Shown here piece by piece: positions 1 to 10,129 of a stretch of 64,000 bases of DNA. Numbering within the stretch: the first letter of the stretch is position 1; every line of letters begins with the position of its first letter. The notes beneath the pieces were generated by a model, which was given only the letters and a program-made list of their open reading frames with translations, was not told the origin of the DNA and made no database searches. The translations under genes were made by a program, and so were the position numbers. The DNA is from Solanum dulcamara (taxonomy: Eukaryota > Streptophyta > Magnoliopsida > Solanales > Solanaceae). The stretch lies in NCBI RefSeq assembly GCF_947179165.1, contig NC_077247.1, forward strand, positions 10,925,501 through 10,989,500, read 5' to 3'.

Positions 1-985
1 AACCGAGAATGTGTAAAATTATAGGGTAAAAGTGTAGTAGGACCTTACGGAGTTCCCATAGCTATTATCCTAGACGAAGGAGCCTAAGTTACAGTTAACT
101 ATCAAGGATCAGTCCGCAAAGAAATTGGGAAGACAGATAAGTCTTCATACACTACTTGACCCTCGAACCTGATGACCAGGCTAAAGCGTACCACTTAAAC
201 GCTAGAAGATATGTCATGAGCTGGTGTTGTTAAATTTGCAAATAGCAGGGATGATTATCTATCACTTATCAAGTTGCCTATAATAATAATTACTACTCTA
301 GTATCCCAATGGCCCCGTACAAGACGGTAGAGCAAGACATGTAATTCCCCTATTAGATGGGTCGATGTTAGAAAGACTAAGCTAAAAAGGCCTCGATATG
401 ATTAAGCAATCTATTGACTAAAAGCCCAGAGTCGGCAGAAATGATATACAGATAATCGACATCGACATATAGAGTTCAAATTAATGATTGAATGTTCATA
501 ATAGGGTCACCCAGAAAAGGAAACTTAACCCAAAACATATTAGACTATATCAAGTTGCTCGTAAGGTGGGAAAAGTGGCTGGTAAGTTGATCTTACCACC
601 TTATTTGGAAACTATACGCCCATTCCATTAGATAGGGATGCTTCGCAAGTTAATGACGATCCACCCAGGGTATATTCCATAGATGATGTCCAGGAAATGA
701 AATCCTGTGAGGAACAACCTATCGCAATCTTAGATCAGTAAACTAGAAGATTGTAGACTAAAGACGTGCCTCCCGTCAAGATATTGTAGCAAAACCAAAA
801 CCAGAAAAGGGGATGACCTGAGAAATTGAAGAGGACATAAAACATAAGTATTCATACCCATTCCCAATGTCTATAGGTAACCTCAACTCCTGAAACTCGT
901 ATATTAATTACTTGGATGAAAAGATGTGTGATCGTAATAGAAAACAATCTCCCTACAATCGGTATAAGGTCTAGAGGGAAGTTTT
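1..985 (+). pseudogene. Tekay/Del-type polyprotein 3' end: integrase tail and chromodomain
   Basis: Broken 3' end of a Ty3/gypsy polyprotein; the rest lies left of the window. About 40-215 resembles the end of an integrase core: the second catalytic Asp survives in an I-I-L-D-E-G context near 70-90, but the position of the catalytic Glu reads Lys (about 184-186) beside a one-base insertion. About 515-730 matches the integrase C-terminal region of element B at 33405-33700, including the shared S-I-D-D-V-Q motif and E-E-Q-P. About 720-840 is a chromodomain-like tail with several stop codons. Frames change repeatedly, so no functional product is expected. The following hairpin, polypurine tract and LTR confirm plus orientation. 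The family assignment rests on recognising the motifs and on the match to element B. Confidence 0.75.
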
Positions 986-989
986 ATTT

Positions 990-1025
990 AACATTCGGGG
1001 ACGAATGTTCTAAAGAAGGGAAGGA
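990..1025 (+). promoter_or_regulatory. Pre-LTR hairpin and polypurine tract
   Basis: A perfect inverted repeat with 8-bp arms (990-997 and 1002-1009) and a 4-base loop is followed at once by a purine tract, AAAGAAGGGAAGGA (1012-1025), ending at the LTR start TGTTATACCCC. In LTR elements the polypurine tract primes plus-strand DNA synthesis. The hairpin recurs before the LTR of three other elements in this window. Confidence 0.75.
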
Positions 1026-3902
1026 TGTTATACCCCACACTCTAGATATTGGAATGTCTCTTAAGCTTCTTAGCAGTTACTATGTGAGCTGGATAATCTA
1101 CAACACCATTAAACAACTGTAAGGAAGGGAGAATATGATACCCCATAGTAGGAAATGTTTGAAGTAGGGTTATGAGGAGTTGGAAGAAGTGGAGGCCAAG
1201 TAAGAAGTCATAGGACTCGACTTACCTACGTAAGCTAATAACTTAGAAGCCCTACAGACTTAAGCTACTTGAGTACACGTCGAAGTTAAGTATCAAGGAG
1301 TGCATACACCTTTGAAGTAAGACGAGATTGCAAGCTCACGAAAGAGAGATAAGGAAACGACGCGCCTACTCAAAGCAAGTAGGTGATGCACCTAGTTGGA
1401 CCAGTAGGTGATGCAGCTACTTAGGGTCAAGTAGGTGATGCAGCAGCTTGGGTTGGACCCCACTGCCACATGGCAGCATGTGATTGGCCGAACAAGTTAA
1501 GGTGGCACCCTAGGAAGCTGCCACATGTCACCCTAGGGGGATACCATGTGGAACCTTCTAAAGAGGTGTATAATATGTATTATATGACTCTTAACTAGTT
1601 CATTATCCAAAAATCATCCAAGGAATTTAAGAGAAAAACGTGAAGAAGGACAAGGAACAAGGCAGCCATGTTCTTGAGAAATTAAAGGTAAGTTCTTCAA
1701 ATTTTCTCCGTGAATTAATTATCTAAGGTGTTCCTCGAACTCGTGGAGGTGTATATATGTGTATTAGGATGAATAATGAGTTGTTACTTAAGCCTTACAC
1801 TTGGAAACTTGAGAGAAAGTTGAAAGAACAAAGAGGGAAAACGTTAAGAGCTAGTTAACAAACCCGTGTTTGAATAGGACTGTGGTTAGTAATATCAGTA
1901 TAACTTCTTGTGTACAACTTTGTTTCGAGTGATTCAATATGTTTTGGAAATTTATTTCATAGGTATATAACTTTCATTTAGCCTTTAAAATCCAGTTTTT
2001 CTTTTATCTGCTCGAAAAAGGGTGATGAAGTATAGAGAAGGTACTGCCCAGATTTTAGTTTTGAACATCTTACACGGACTGCTATTGGTATTTTGGGCAT
2101 ATCATTTTGTACCGAATTGATGTAGGGGTGATTTGAAATTTTATACGACCCTAAGACACATGTCTATAACTTTCATGGAGGACATAAAGCCTGTTTCCCT
2201 CAATTACCCTCTTTGAAATAAAGCGACAATGCAAGACAGTAAGCTATCCAGAATTCACGTTTTGATAGTTTGGAGTGAGTTGTTTGGGGTTTGTATTTTG
2301 TAATGTTGGTGTTAATTGATTGTATATATGTTGCATGTTGTTTTTTTTGGTTGGCTGTAGTTATTAGGGGTGTGATTAGAAATTCGGATAGGGCATATTA
2401 TAGGAGAGGTACTGCCCAATTTCCATTAACTCTTTAACTAGTTAAGGAACTAGTCGAGAAGATGAGCGAGGAAATGAGTTCTGTGAATTCTCGTGTATAA
2501 TTAAAGGTTATGAACAGTCAAGGTATGTTTATATTCATATTTCTTTCATATTGAATAGGTTCAAAGGACGATGAGGCAAACGGGATAAAGAGTAACTCAT
2601 AAGAGGTATGTGAAGCTTCTCTTGGTATGTTTTTGGTATAGGTATGTAAAGCCTATATTTTCTCTTTCTTTTGGCATGTCTTAGATGTAAGCAGGATATG
2701 ATATGATCTTTGGGGGTAATTCCATTCCCAGGTTCTGAATATGACTTTAGGACCCTCACTCACTTTTGAATATTAAACTTTAAAGTAGTAAGCTACTATC
2801 TTCGAGTCTTCGATAGGTTAAATAGTAACTGGAGGTATAGGCCTCTATCCTTAAGGGCTCCACAAGGATAGACGTCTGGATCCTATAAGCTGTTTGGCAA
2901 TATTGTGACACATGTCTATGGTTTCTGACGCTCTATACAGTCCTCCGTGACACCTAGCAGGTACTTTAATTACTTCCAAGTGATGGTTCACTTGATGACT
3001 TCATTGAGTCTCAAATAATGATTTAAATTGTGTTTTGTTTCTCACTACTCTACTCGTGCATACTGTAATACTTCTTTCATCAGCCTCGGGGCTGGGAATA
3101 GTAATCGTGCACAATTCCACTATATTATTCATCGCGCCCTCACTAGAGGGCCGGTACATATGTATATATATGATGATATGATAGTGTGTTGTAATAAGGA
3201 GGTGATGTTACTACAGTTATGATTCACTGGATCCCTGATTGGGCTGGCTATATTAAAAATTTGAGCATTCATGATTTTACTTTTCCAGGTACAGGTTTTT
3301 CTAATTTTATATTTTATCCCCTACTTCTCTATTTCAGATATGCCTGTAGTCGTATTGTGTTATGTTTTACATACTCAGTACATATGTCGTACTGACCTCT
3401 CCTTTTCTCGAGGGGCTGCGTTTCATGCCCGCAGGTATAGGTACAGGTTTTGGGAGTCCGTCATCTTAGGATCCCACTCAGCTCAGCTGGAAGAGGATCT
3501 ATTGTATCGGAGCCTAGTTTTTGGCATTGGCCATTGATGTATAGTATTGTTTTGTTATTTAGGGGTACAGCGAAGGCCCTGTCCCGCCATATGTTGTTAT
3601 TGATATTGTTAGAGGTCTGCAGATACATATATGGAGGTTGTGTATATTAGTTTGATTCAGCTAGTTCTACATGGTGTAGGGTATATGTTATTATGTTATG
3701 GCAGCCTTGTCGGCTTACATGCCCTTTCATGTTATGAAAAAAATGAAAAAGGGCTATATATTTATGAAAATGTTATCGCCCAATGGGGCTCTGTTATATG
3801 ATATTGTTTTATTTACAGTTCAATTCGACCATAATTGATAGTTAGGTATACGGGGGGTCCAGGTTGGACCCCAGTCGCGGCCTACGGGGTTGGGTCGTGA
3901 TA
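1026..3902 (+). mobile_element. 3' LTR of plus-strand Tekay-like element
   Basis: Long LTR of about 2.9 kb, starting TGTTATACCCCAC after the polypurine tract and ending GGGTCGTGATA. It is a relative, in opposite orientation, of the LTR at 6269-9733, and also resembles those at 25540-28794, 33955-37149 and 57565-60779. Shared blocks include the GTAGGTGATGCAC repeats near 1380-1450, a splice-donor-like AGGTATGTAAAG near 2643, the 'CTACTCTACTCGTG' block near 3044, a 'TTTCATGCCCGCAGGTA' block near 3420, and the terminal block around the GGGTTGGGTCGTGA end. A second purine tract plus LTR-like start (TATGATACCCCA) lies at 1121-1145. Short reading frames inside it are not genes. Confidence 0.85.
1376..1460 (+). 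repeat. Short tandem/palindromic repeats in LTR promoter region
   Basis: Three degenerate copies of a unit containing AAGTAGGTGATGCA-CTAC are spaced about 27-30 bp apart. The unit is a near-palindrome (AAGTAGGTG ... CACCTACTT). The same module is amplified at 9231-9365 on the other strand and appears at 25897-25990 in element B. Confidence 0.7.
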
Positions 3903-6250
3903 CCCTATCTCTGTTATCATGTACTTACTCACTTAGCCTGATGCTTATATACATACCCGTAGGTTGCACAACCATTCTGCTGCTGCCTGTAGGAGGTAGA
4001 CATAGTCCTTCCGTCTCCAGGTTCATTCTACTATACACATCTTATTCACATTGAAATTTGCTTATCCCATCTTGTTATATTTATTTCTTTTTCCCTTATT
4101 CACTCTTTTCTCTTTTCATTCCCTATCATAGGAGGTTTTGTGTTCCTTTTTCCTTGGTTACGCATCTGTCGCAACACCCTTTGCGACCAACTCTATAGCC
4201 ATCATTTTGGATTTAGGTCTAACATGATGTCATTACCCTCCCTAGTGTCTCTTGAGTTATTTGATATCCTTTCATTACTATACCCTTTTCTTTTTATATG
4301 CACCCACCTTCTAGCGTTATGTCATTCAAGGTCTTGTTAAAAACTTCTTAACACTACCTTACATAATATTCTATCTTCCATCCAATTATTGGTGACTTCT
4401 AGAGCTTCCTAACTTGGTTCAGCAAGGGATCTTATTGAAATTTAAGCATTCATTTTAAATATGTTGTCACATAAATTGCTTTTACCTTACCTTTGCCATT
4501 CTCTTATTGGATTCCCCCCTCTAGAGGGTACCTATACTTTTATCTGCTTATACCTTGCTCTATGTCTCTATGTCCAGTCTCAATTTCATTCAATCTCCTT
4601 CCCCAACCTTTTTGGTATTGTATCATGTCCCCGTCTTTCTGCATATTTTTCCGACCTGATTATCCATGTAGAGAGCCTTGGCTAAATCACAAAGCATTGT
4701 GAACCCTTTTCATACATAGTGTGACACATCATCTATTAATCTGTACTGGAGTAATGGGACTTATGGAACAACTTGTCTAAGGCCACCTTCTATTTGTCTT
4801 CATCCAAGAATTAATTACCACATGTAGTCGTTCCGATTCCAATTAGGCAGTGCTAATATTCCGATAATAACTATTCAAGGTTTTCTTGAAGTAGTAGATT
4901 TATCCAAACCTATATCCTTTGTTTCTTAGGGTGAATGAAAGTTGCGCCATTTACTCCTTAAGTTTTCTGTCTTTGTCTTTTAAGGGTTTCATTATTTTCG
5001 GGGCGACATTGTGTACACGCGTCATTCCTTTATACCTTATGCCCCTTGCCCTTACTATGTACCCAACAACGGCTTTTGATTTAGTCAACACATACCAAGT
5101 GCGCCTTAGTATCAGTCTTACTTTATCCCCATATTGTTATATCATACCTTTACATTCGTACTTATTTTACATTCGTGACATTCCTCTGGGTGCTTCTGTT
5201 AGAAGGTCTTTCTTTAGTTAGTTGGTGGAGAACTAATAAACTGTTATCATAAATCATTTTCCAACTGTCGTTGGAAAAAAAACTAGAATTTCTTAAACAT
5301 CACAGGACCCATATGGTCTCTCCCTAAGTTTATCCTGGAGTCATGAACAAATTATCTAATTCTCAACTAAGAGTTGGGGGCTTGGTACTTTTCAAGAAAA
5401 GTGAAACTCAATTTCTGGACATCTTACCCTTCAACCTGAGTTTTTCTTCTTCTTCTTTTTGGTCTTACAGCACAAATACGGCTGGAGGTACCGTATTCTG
5501 AACTTTACTGCTCAGGTAGGCTTTTGTTTCTCTGAAATAAAATTTTCCAAGTAGAAATGGTGCCCCTTATCGATGACATGAAGGGTACCTCTTACGACTT
5601 TAGTTAAACATAATAGGGGTACTTGGTATCAATTTCCAAGACGTCTAAAGAATCTATGTTTCATTCCCTTTTTTTGTTTTGGGAAAATTTTGGCAGAGTT
5701 CCCTCTATATTCCTTACTTATGCCAAACCTGCACGCAAAAAATACCAACAATGCCTCACAGAGCCAACATATATATATATTTATATCATATCACAGCCAC
5801 ACACGGCTTCTAAAATCATCTTATATCGCAGCCACACAAGGCTTTTAATGTCAATGATAATAAAGAAATAATGGACTTACCTCGTATGTCCACCTTTAAA
5901 CTGCATCTATTGCAATTCTTGTCTACTTTTCCCTTCAGTTTTTGACTTTACATTTCAATTTTTTTTCTTCAATACCTTATCCAAATGATATCTCTCGTGC
6001 CTTTACTTACCTGTGTGTTTTGTAACTTCCTATGTTGTCAATTACTTATTTCTGCTGATATCGTCCTTCTGTTAAAACCCAAGGTTAGTAAAAGAAGGTT
6101 TCCTATTACTCGGATCTATAGCACGATCTCAGATATAAAAGAAAGGTAACATCCTAAATATCCTGTAGCTTTCTATTTATAGATATGGCGCACAACACAT
6201 CGATAATCAGGACACTACTAGACACGGTCTACAGACAATCCAAGGACGAA
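3903..6250 (-). other. Internal non-coding region of minus-strand Tekay-like derivative
   Basis: This 2.3 kb stretch lies between the end of the plus-strand LTR and the primer binding site of the minus-strand LTR at 6269-9733. I recognise no gag or pol motif in any frame. The part next to the primer site (about 6120-6250) resembles a retrotransposon leader read on the minus strand. About 5680-5850 is clearly similar to 62700-62850 inside element H (same order of TTTCCTCTATATTCCTT, ACCTGCA and CAATGCCTCACAG blocks). Open frames up to 100 codons here have low-complexity, T-rich composition and look random. It may be the interior of a non-autonomous derivative or another unrecognised repeat. Confidence 0.5.
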
Positions 6251-6264
6251 CTGCTCTGATACTA
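6251..6264 (-). promoter_or_regulatory. Primer binding site (initiator tRNA-Met type)
   Basis: Read on the minus strand this is TAGTATCAGAGCAG, one base off the usual plant initiator tRNA-Met complement (TGGTATCAGAGC), lying about 5 bases from the LTR end. It marks the LTR at 6269-9733 as a 5' LTR of a minus-strand element. Confidence 0.7.
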
Positions 6265-9124
6265 TTTTTATCATGACCCAACCCTGTAGGCCGCGACTGG
6301 GGTCCAACCTGGACCCCCGTATACATATCTATCAACTGTGGTCACGTCGAATTATAAACATGCAATGCATATAAATCAAGTGTAGTCAAATTGGACTACA
6401 AACAACATGATACGTACATGAGAATCCCCGTGGATCATAGCATTTCATATATTTATAGCCTCTTTCATTTGAATTATAACATGAAAGGGCATGCAAGCCG
6501 ACAAGGCTGCCATAACATAACAACATGTATAATACATCATATAGACCCAGCTGAACAAAACTGACATATACAACCCACATATACATGTCTGCAGACCTCT
6601 AACAAGATTAATAACAACATATGGCGGGACAGGGCCCCCGTCGTACCCCTTAATAACAAAACAATACTCTACATCAACGACTAATGCCAAAAACTAGGCT
6701 CCGATACAATAGAGCCTCTTCCAGTTGAGCTGAGCGGAATCCTAAGCTGACGGACTCCCAAAACCTGTATCTGTACCTGTGGGCATGAAATGCAGCCTCC
6801 CAAAGAAAGGGAGGTCAATACGACATATGTACCGAGTATATAAAACATAACATAGCATAACTGGGACAGAGAAGCAGGGGGTAAATATATCATGAAAGAA
6901 ACCTTGATACCTGTACTTTGTAAATCATAAAATCATACATGCTCAAATTATACCATATAGCTGGCCCTATCTGGGATTCGGTGAATACATCTGTAAAACC
7001 ATCATAGACCTAGTGCCATCACCACCTTATTACAATACATCATTATATATATACATACATGCCTTGGCCCTCTAGTAAGGGACTTAGTGGATAATGCAGT
7101 GAACTATGCACGAGAATATGCCCTGGCCCGAGACTCAGTGATAGAGGGGTTACAGTATACACGAGTAGAGTAGTGAGTAACCATATGCAATTTAAAACAT
7201 TATTAGAGACTTTACCATATAAGAAGATTAAACTTTTGTCTGAGGACCCGAGTAGCAGTGTAATCATCTCGAGTGTTCCTCTAAATGCCATTATAGGATA
7301 TCTCAGTTGTAATCTCGAGAACCCTAGACATGTGCCAAGGTAAGGACAAGACGTTTATGGAATCAGAAACACTTGTTATCATATAGTCTTTAAGACTTGG
7401 AGCTTGTACATTGGTTACCTCTTTAACATATAGAAGTTCCCAGGGAAATAGTTCAACTACTATAAGAGTTCAATATTCAGAAGTAAATAAGAGATGCTTA
7501 ATAATGGAGTTACCTTGGAGCTCATATCATATTTAACTTACAACTAAGATATGCCAGAAAAAGATAGAGAATAAGCTCTATATAGTCTGTAGTTCTCTTC
7601 ATATGGTCATCCTGTACATATTTCGTATCTGGCCCATCCTGGAGCTCGGTGAACAATTATGGCATCATAAACTAACTTTCATGCCAAGTACATATCAAAA
7701 TAAAGGAGAGTTAGCTTTCCATACACTACTTTTTAACGCGTAGAAGCCTTAACAAGCAATACTCTATTCTTGCAGAAGTTCCAATACTAAGCAGTGGATA
7801 GGGACTATGAGGCATACTTGGAGTTCTGGGAATAGAATTATCCCCACATTCCACATACAATTCACTTAATGCTAAGACTTTCCCAAAAGGAAAGAAAGAT
7901 AGTTGTACATACTTATGCCAAAATACGCCAAGAGAAAGCTTCACATACCTCTTATGAGTAACTCTTTATCCCGTTCGCCTCGTCGTCCTTTGAACCTATT
8001 CAACACGGAAGTAATATGACTATCAACCACTCTTGACTTTCCAGTATCTTAAGTTGTATCTTAATATTCATGGAACCTATTTCCTTGTTCGTCTCCTCGA
8101 CTAGTTCTTTAATTAGTTAAGGAGTTAACGAAAATTGGGCAGCACCTCCCCTATAACATGCCCTATATGAATTTCCAATTATACCTCTAACCACTACAGC
8201 CAAAAAAAACAACCTACAGATCATATAAAAATAAAACACGACAATATTACACAACATAAGCTCCAAACGGCTTGCTTAACATTACGATACCAAAATAGGA
8301 TTTCTAGTCTTTATTTCGCAAAACCTTTAATTATACGAAATGAGGGATCATGTGGATGCAACCCGAAGCACCCACACCCTTTTTAGAATACATTTAGCCC
8401 CTGAAACACACCCCCACACACCTGCAACAGCACACCATAAGCACAATACTTTACTTCGATGATAATTCAACTATAACGACTCCGATTTAGATTGTCTTCA
8501 ACGTCTAGCATTTCTATGATGTTTTCACATTTACAGCCACTTAAACAACATATAATACACTTCTTAACAACACCATAAACTCCAAATTGAAAGTAAAGGT
8601 CTTACCTTACCCAAAATTGGCCAAACTCGCCCACAACTCACTTCGGAAACCTCTTGTCGTGCTGAAATGGAGCGGACTATTTATGCCCCTTCTTCGCTGC
8701 CCCAAATTGGAATTTTTAGTTATCAAACACCATTATTTAACCTTGCGACACCTTAAATAATTAATTCACGTAACAAAACTCGGAGGCTTAACTTGGGAGC
8801 CCCACACCCGTAGCTTCTCTTCTTGCCCTCCAACATTTTTCTCTTCTTCTTTCACACTTTCTCTTGTTTGTTCCAAGTGTAAAGCTGAATATATGGTTCC
8901 TTAGGCATCATTAAATAAATATATACATCTCCACGTACATGAGGAGCACCGTAGATAATTAATTCACGGAGAAAAATCGAAGAACTAACCTTTAATTCTT
9001 CAAAGTTATGGCTGCCTTGCTCTTTTGTTCTTCACGTTTTTTTCCTCTTCTTTGGCTGAGGTTTTGGAAAAAAAAATTAAGTCCTTAGTCACAATACATG
9101 AAGACATATGTTGCCTTAGGGGGT

Positions 9125-9134
9125 GACACGTGTC
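9125..9134. promoter_or_regulatory. G-box / ABRE-like palindrome in LTR
   Basis: GACACGTGTC is a perfect 10-bp palindrome containing CACGTG and the ACGTGTC core known as an abscisic-acid response element. It lies in the presumed upstream promoter part of the minus-strand LTR. Function is inferred from the motif only. Confidence 0.4.
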
Positions 9135-9230
9135 ATCTCTTAAGGGAGATACATGTCTAGCCCCCATTGGGCCAACACATACATGCTGCCACTTAGGGGC
9201 GGTCACATGGTAGTGGGGTCCACCTCCCCT

Positions 9231-9365
9231 AAGTAGGTGGGTCACCTACTTGACCCCAAGTAGGTGGTTCACCTACTTGACCCCAAGCAGGTGGTTCACC
9301 TACTTGACCCCAAGCAGGTGGTTCACCTACTTGACCCCAAGCAGGTGGTTCACTTGCCTGCTTGA
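9231..9365 (+). repeat. 27-bp palindromic tandem repeat, about five copies
   Basis: Units begin at 9231, 9258, 9285, 9312 and 9339, with an exact 27-bp period and one to a few substitutions; the last unit diverges at its end. Each unit holds an inverted repeat with 9-bp arms (AAGTAGGTG / CACCTACTT) around a 3-base loop, so the array could fold into a row of hairpins. It lies in the U3 part of the 6269-9733 LTR. A 27-bp period keeps frame, which creates an artificial 82-codon reading frame. Confidence 0.9.
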
Positions 9366-9372
9366 GGTGCTG

Positions 9373-9382
9373 CCACGTGTCA
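9373..9382. promoter_or_regulatory. Second G-box / ABRE-like motif in LTR
   Basis: CCACGTGTCA carries the CACGTG/ACGTGTC core just beside the tandem array. Related LTRs in the window show the same place as CACATGTC, a one-transition derivative. Confidence 0.35.
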
Positions 9383-9733
9383 CCTTCTTAGGCTGCCACA
9401 TGTCATTTGTTCTTCCCCGTGGGTTCATAATCTCATCTCATTTTAAGAGCCTATGTAATCCGTGTTTCGCAAGCTTGGTATATCCTCAAGTAGCTTAAGT
9501 ATGTAAGAATTCTAAGTTAATAGATTACTTAGGTAAATCGAGTCCTACGACTTATTACTTGTCCTCCAATTCCTTCCGGATTCTTATGACTGTATTTCCA
9601 ACCTTCTCTACTACGGGGTATCACATTCTTCTTTCCTTAGGGTTGTTTGGTGGTGTAGTAGATTATCCGACTAATTTCCTAACTTCTAAGAAGCTTAAGA
9701 GACATTTTGAGTTCAAGAATGTGGGGTATAACA

Positions 9734-10090
9734 GTGAATTATGAATTTGAAGGATATAGAGTACATATGTATATATCTAGGTACAACATGGAAATGTTCC
9801 AAATGTTTAAATGAAAAAGTGATTTTTTGTCTACCTGTTTCAATCTCATTCTATATGTCATAGCTTGAGTTTTTACATGATATGCATCTTATAGCCATAG
9901 ATCTTGAGTAACTATGATTTTTTTTATTCTTCCCTGTGCTCAAAAGTATACATGATGAATTTCCTATCACAGAAAATTTCTTATGAGTTTATTAGCATAA
10001 CAACCACTTTTAAGTGTAACTTCATAATAATATGTATTGTCAAATATTGTACTCATGGTAAAAAAGTAATACATTGAGGGATGAAAGATA
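9734..10090. other. AT-rich flank, nothing recognised
   Basis: About 360 bp between the minus-strand LTR and the next LTR end. I see no coding potential, LTR terminus or repeat in it. Confidence 0.6.
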
Positions 10091-10129
10091 TAGTCACGAC
10101 CCAATTTCTTGAGTCGTGATGGCACCTAC
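10091..10129 (-). mobile_element. U5 end of a minus-strand LTR, interrupted by element A
   Basis: The stretch from GTCACGACCC to CACCTAC looks like the terminal end of a Ty3/gypsy LTR read on the minus strand. It is cut at 10129 by element A and appears to resume at 38727 after the duplicated CCTAC. No primer binding site precedes it, so it may be a 3' or solo LTR. The last five bases (10125-10129) form the left copy of the target duplication of element A. Confidence 0.6.

Larger units (their letters stand above)
6269..9733 (-). mobile_element. 5' LTR of minus-strand Tekay-like element
   Basis: On the minus strand the LTR starts TGTTATACCCCAC (at 9733) and ends TGGGTCATGATA (at 6269), about 3.5 kb. 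It is an inverted relative of 1026-3902 over most of its length. The tandem array at 9231-9365 helps explain its greater length. The promoter-side part carries G-box motifs, and an inner LTR-start signature occurs at about 9612-9625. Minus-strand AGGTATGTG near 7945-7955 matches the splice-donor-like motif of the sister LTRs. The TPSRWF-repeat open frame at 9250-9498 is a product of the tandem array. Confidence 0.85.

Noticed and set aside
916..1122. 68-codon open frame
   Set aside because: It runs across the hairpin, polypurine tract and into the LTR, out of frame with the chromodomain remnant.
4919..5221. 100-codon open frame, hydrophobic
   Set aside because: T-rich, membrane-like composition arises from AT-rich antisense DNA; no family motif, and it lies inside retroelement interior.
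9231..9365. CRISPR-like array
   Set aside because: Units are contiguous without unique spacers, the setting is a plant retrotransposon LTR, and no cas genes exist.
9250..9498. 82-codon open frame with four T-P-S-R-W-F-T-Y-L-like repeats
   Set aside because: It is created by the 27-bp tandem array, whose period is a multiple of three, inside an LTR promoter region.
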